From Planctomycetota bacterium (GTDB lineage Bacteria; Planctomycetota; Phycisphaerae; WQYP01), in contig JAJZNX010000172.1 in the NCBI GenBank assembly GCA_021852275.1, positions 1 to 32,285 of the forward strand: a stretch of DNA of 32,285 bases. The letters run 5' to 3'. Every line of letters begins with the position of its first letter. Positions within the stretch are counted from its first letter, which is position 1. The position numbers were made by a program, and so were the translations under genes. Positions 29,707-32,285 of the stretch are shown here, in pieces. The notes beneath the pieces are model-generated. The model had not been told where the DNA came from. It did not search any database and saw only the letters and a list, made by a program, of their open reading frames with translations.

Positions 29707-31074
29707 TTAACCGAATGCCCTGGTTTCGAGAGACGCAACCATTTTGACCAGACCGCCCAAAGCTTCATGTTTCAGCGGTTGAAACTTCCAGTCCCCGGGC
29801 CAATAACGTTGCATAATTGCCGCCAGTTCCGTCTGGCCGCCCATGGTATAAATTGGATTACAAATAGAATGGATCTTCGCCAGTCGTTCAAAACGATCCT
29901 GGCTGGTTTGCGCCAGCGCTGCGATTGCCGCTTGCAGCATGGCGCAACGATCTGTGGCCAAAGTCAGATTTTCAAATGCTGCTGCGCGGTTCTCCATGCT
30001 TGTGCGATCACCCGCCAGATATGGCTGAAATCTTACCGGAGCCATTGGCGTTGCGTCTGCCATGGGGTGGGAGGCAGGCACTGTCGGCACCAGTTGACGG
30101 CCGATCCGCATGGTGAGTTTGGAAAACGCTTTAGCCGAAAGATCCCGGAACATATTTTCGTGCAGCCATTTCATGGTGGATCCGCCGGCGGCAATGGTGC
30201 TTACCGCCAGCCAGCGCCGCGGCAGGTACTTACCAGGTCCCAGCGGTCTGGTAAGAATGTCGTATGCGGGTTGGGGCGTTTTGAGGCACAGGGCCAACAC
30301 ATCGCTGGAACCGGCGCTGTGCACCAGAGTACCAGGCTGGGCGGATGTGGCCGCCATGGCGGCACTGGTATCCACCAACGAAGCAAAGACCGGCGTATCG
30401 GCAGGAATCCCCAGCCGCTCTGAAATCGGTGCCTGCGTCCGGCCCACAACTTCATCAGAAAACAATATCTCGGGCAGTTGCGCCATTTTAATGCCCACCG
30501 CCTGGCATAACTCAGCGGACCATCCAGCCAGGCTTATGGCGTCGTACAATCCTAAAAAAGCCGCCTGGGAAGGGTCAATCGTCCACTTCCCCGTCAGGTG
30601 ATGCACCAGCAGTGTGGTGGGTTGTCCGATTCTGGCGATCTGTTTAAATAGTCCCGGTTCATGCTGTTTAATCCATAACAGCGATGTGGAGGCCATACCG
30701 CCGGGAAACGGCCGATTCCCCGTAATATTTAAGTGCTTCTCCGCCCCAATTCGTGCTTCCAGCTCGCAGGCTTGTTGCAGGCTGCGCCGATCTTGGTGGG
30801 TAATGCAGCCGACGATCGGTTGACCTTGCTTATCCAGTGCCACCAATCCAGGGGAAAAAGTATCCAATGCAATGGCGTCAATCTTTTTATGGGAGGCCAT
30901 GGCTTTGCAGATGGCTTTTTCAAATGCTTTCAGCAATCCGGTGGCGGGCACTTCCACTTTGCTGGACTGTAAAACACTCATCACCGGAATATGGGCGAAA
31001 TCTTTAAGGTGGCCATTTTTGAAATAGCCCGCCTTGATCGAGGAAGAACCCACATCTATTGCCAGAATTCGCAC
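29707..31074 (-). CDS. FGGY-family carbohydrate kinase
   Basis: N-terminal ILAIDVGSSSIKAGYF phosphate-binding motif, THQDRRS, PADTPVFASLVDTSAA, HSAGSSDVLAL. Substrate not determinable. Confidence 0.85.
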   Translation of the reverse strand: MRILAIDVGSSSIKAGYFKNGHLKDFAHIPVMSVLQSSKVEVPATGLLKAFEKAICKAMASHKKIDAIALDTFSPGLVALDKQGQPIVGCITHQDRRSLQQACELEARIGAEKHLNITGNRPFPGGMASTSLLWIKQHEPGLFKQIARIGQPTTLLVHHLTGKWTIDPSQAAFLGLYDAISLAGWSAELCQAVGIKMAQLPEILFSDEVVGRTQAPISERLGIPADTPVFASLVDTSAAMAATSAQPGTLVHSAGSSDVLALCLKTPQPAYDILTRPLGPGKYLPRRWLAVSTIAAGGSTMKWLHENMFRDLSAKAFSKLTMRIGRQLVPTVPASHPMADATPMAPVRFQPYLAGDRTSMENRAAAFENLTLATDRCAMLQAAIAALAQTSQDRFERLAKIHSICNPIYTMGGQTELAAIMQRYWPGDWKFQPLKHEALGGLVKMVASLETRAFG

Positions 31075-31126
31075 GATAATTCCTTTTTAGCCGATGGTAC
31101 CGTCTTATTTCGCGATACATGGTCGG

Positions 31127-32071
31127 TCAGGACTTCAGCCATTGCAGTACTGCGGGTAGCATATCCGCACCCGATTGATGCGGTCCCGGCTCCAACCAGT
31201 GTATGCTGGAAAAGCGCTTCAGCCAGGTTCGCTGCAGCTTGGCCAAATGCCGCGTCTTTATTTTAATCGCTTCAGTGGCATCTTCCAGCGTACAGTTGCC
31301 CGAGAGATAATCGAGTATCTGCCGGTAGCCCACGGCGCTGGCCGCTTCGACCGAAAGAGTTTTTTCGCTGGCCACCAGGGCCTGTACTTCCGCCACCAGT
31401 CCGGCCGTGATCATAGCCTTGACGCGCCGATTGATCCGGCTATTTAAATCTTCCCGAGAACGCCGAATACCTATCCATAATGTGGAATCATCTCCTGGCC
31501 GGGCGGACCATTGCGTCTGCAATTCACTGATGGGGCGGCCCGTGGCATGAAAAACTTCCAGGGCACGAATGATGCGGCGCAGATCGTTGGGGTGTATTTT
31601 CTCCGCGGCAGCGGCATCTACCTCCTGCAATTCCCTATGTAGACTCACGGTGCCATTCTGCTCGGCCCGCATCTGCAACGCCGTGCGAAAGGCTGCATTC
31701 GACGCCGGTCCGGCAAACAATCCCTCCAACAAAGCTCGCAAATAAAGTATCGTTCCGGTGGACAGAATCAGCGGCTGGCGGCCACGGCGGTGCTCCTCCA
31801 GTATCGGCCCGGCGAGTTGCACAAATCGGGCGGCGGAAAATGTTTCCCAGGGGTCAGCCACATCAATCATCAGGTGCTTGATTCGCTGCCGCACCACCCG
31901 ATCCGGCTTGGCCGTGCCGATATCCATACCCCGGTACACCTGCATGGAATCCACCGCCATAATCGTGGTGGGCTGGCCCCGGTCTAACGGCCAGGATTCC
32001 GCCAGCACTTCGGCCAATTCCGATTTCCCCGAGGCAGTGCAGCCGACGATAACAATGATGGGCATTTTCAT
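31127..32071 (-). CDS. miaA: tRNA dimethylallyltransferase
   Basis: VIVGCTASGKSELAEVLAE, VDSMQVYRGMDIGTAKP, HLMIDV, HPNDLRRIIRALEVFHATGRPIS, YRQILDYL, IKIKTRHLAKLQRTWLKR. Confidence 0.95.
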   Translation of the reverse strand: MKMPIIVIVGCTASGKSELAEVLAESWPLDRGQPTTIMAVDSMQVYRGMDIGTAKPDRVVRQRIKHLMIDVADPWETFSAARFVQLAGPILEEHRRGRQPLILSTGTILYLRALLEGLFAGPASNAAFRTALQMRAEQNGTVSLHRELQEVDAAAAEKIHPNDLRRIIRALEVFHATGRPISELQTQWSARPGDDSTLWIGIRRSREDLNSRINRRVKAMITAGLVAEVQALVASEKTLSVEAASAVGYRQILDYLSGNCTLEDATEAIKIKTRHLAKLQRTWLKRFSSIHWLEPGPHQSGADMLPAVLQWLKS

Positions 32072-32285
32072 AATCGATTGCATGATAACGGCTAGGCGGT
32101 CAATATGCAGCCTGTCCAAGGTTGGTGCCGGCAGTGATCGGCCATCGCTGTATTATTGCTGCTATACTTAACGGAAAATGTTGAGTATGATCCTGAAGCC
32201 CGAATGGTCGGCCCGAACAGGACTAATTTCAGGAGTTGTTTTGCATGCCGGATCCAGTCATTACCTCTTCAAATTGTTGCCTGCG

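Overview
The window is a gene-dense bacterial chromosomal segment. Gene content and protein style suggest Planctomycetota, possibly Phycisphaerae-like (inference only). From left to right it contains: (1) a 5' region with a ~165-nt nested inverted repeat, upstream of a four-domain S1 RNA-binding protein; (2) an F-type ATP synthase operon (atpZ-like, atpI-like, atpB, E, F, H, A, G, D) behind a near-consensus sigma70-type promoter, with no atpC after atpD; (3) a convergent NAD-dependent epimerase; (4) thiS-thiG; (5) a minus-strand two-gene unit encoding a PqqD-like/M50 peptidase/HlyD-like fusion and a SecA-like ATPase truncated at the C-terminus, which is the best candidate here for an under-described export or peptide-processing system; (6) nfo (endonuclease IV) overlapping a fused aroDE; (7) a probable cytosolic glycan cassette (MDR dehydrogenase, GH172/DUF2961, GH116); (8) a minus-strand block of miaA, an FGGY kinase, two LptF/LptG-family permeases, lepA and an FkbM methyltransferase. 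lepA is split by an apparent 1-nt deletion in a C8 run. No tRNA, rRNA, CRISPR array or transposase was recognised. All calls come from reading translations and motifs by eye; no searches or folding programs were run.
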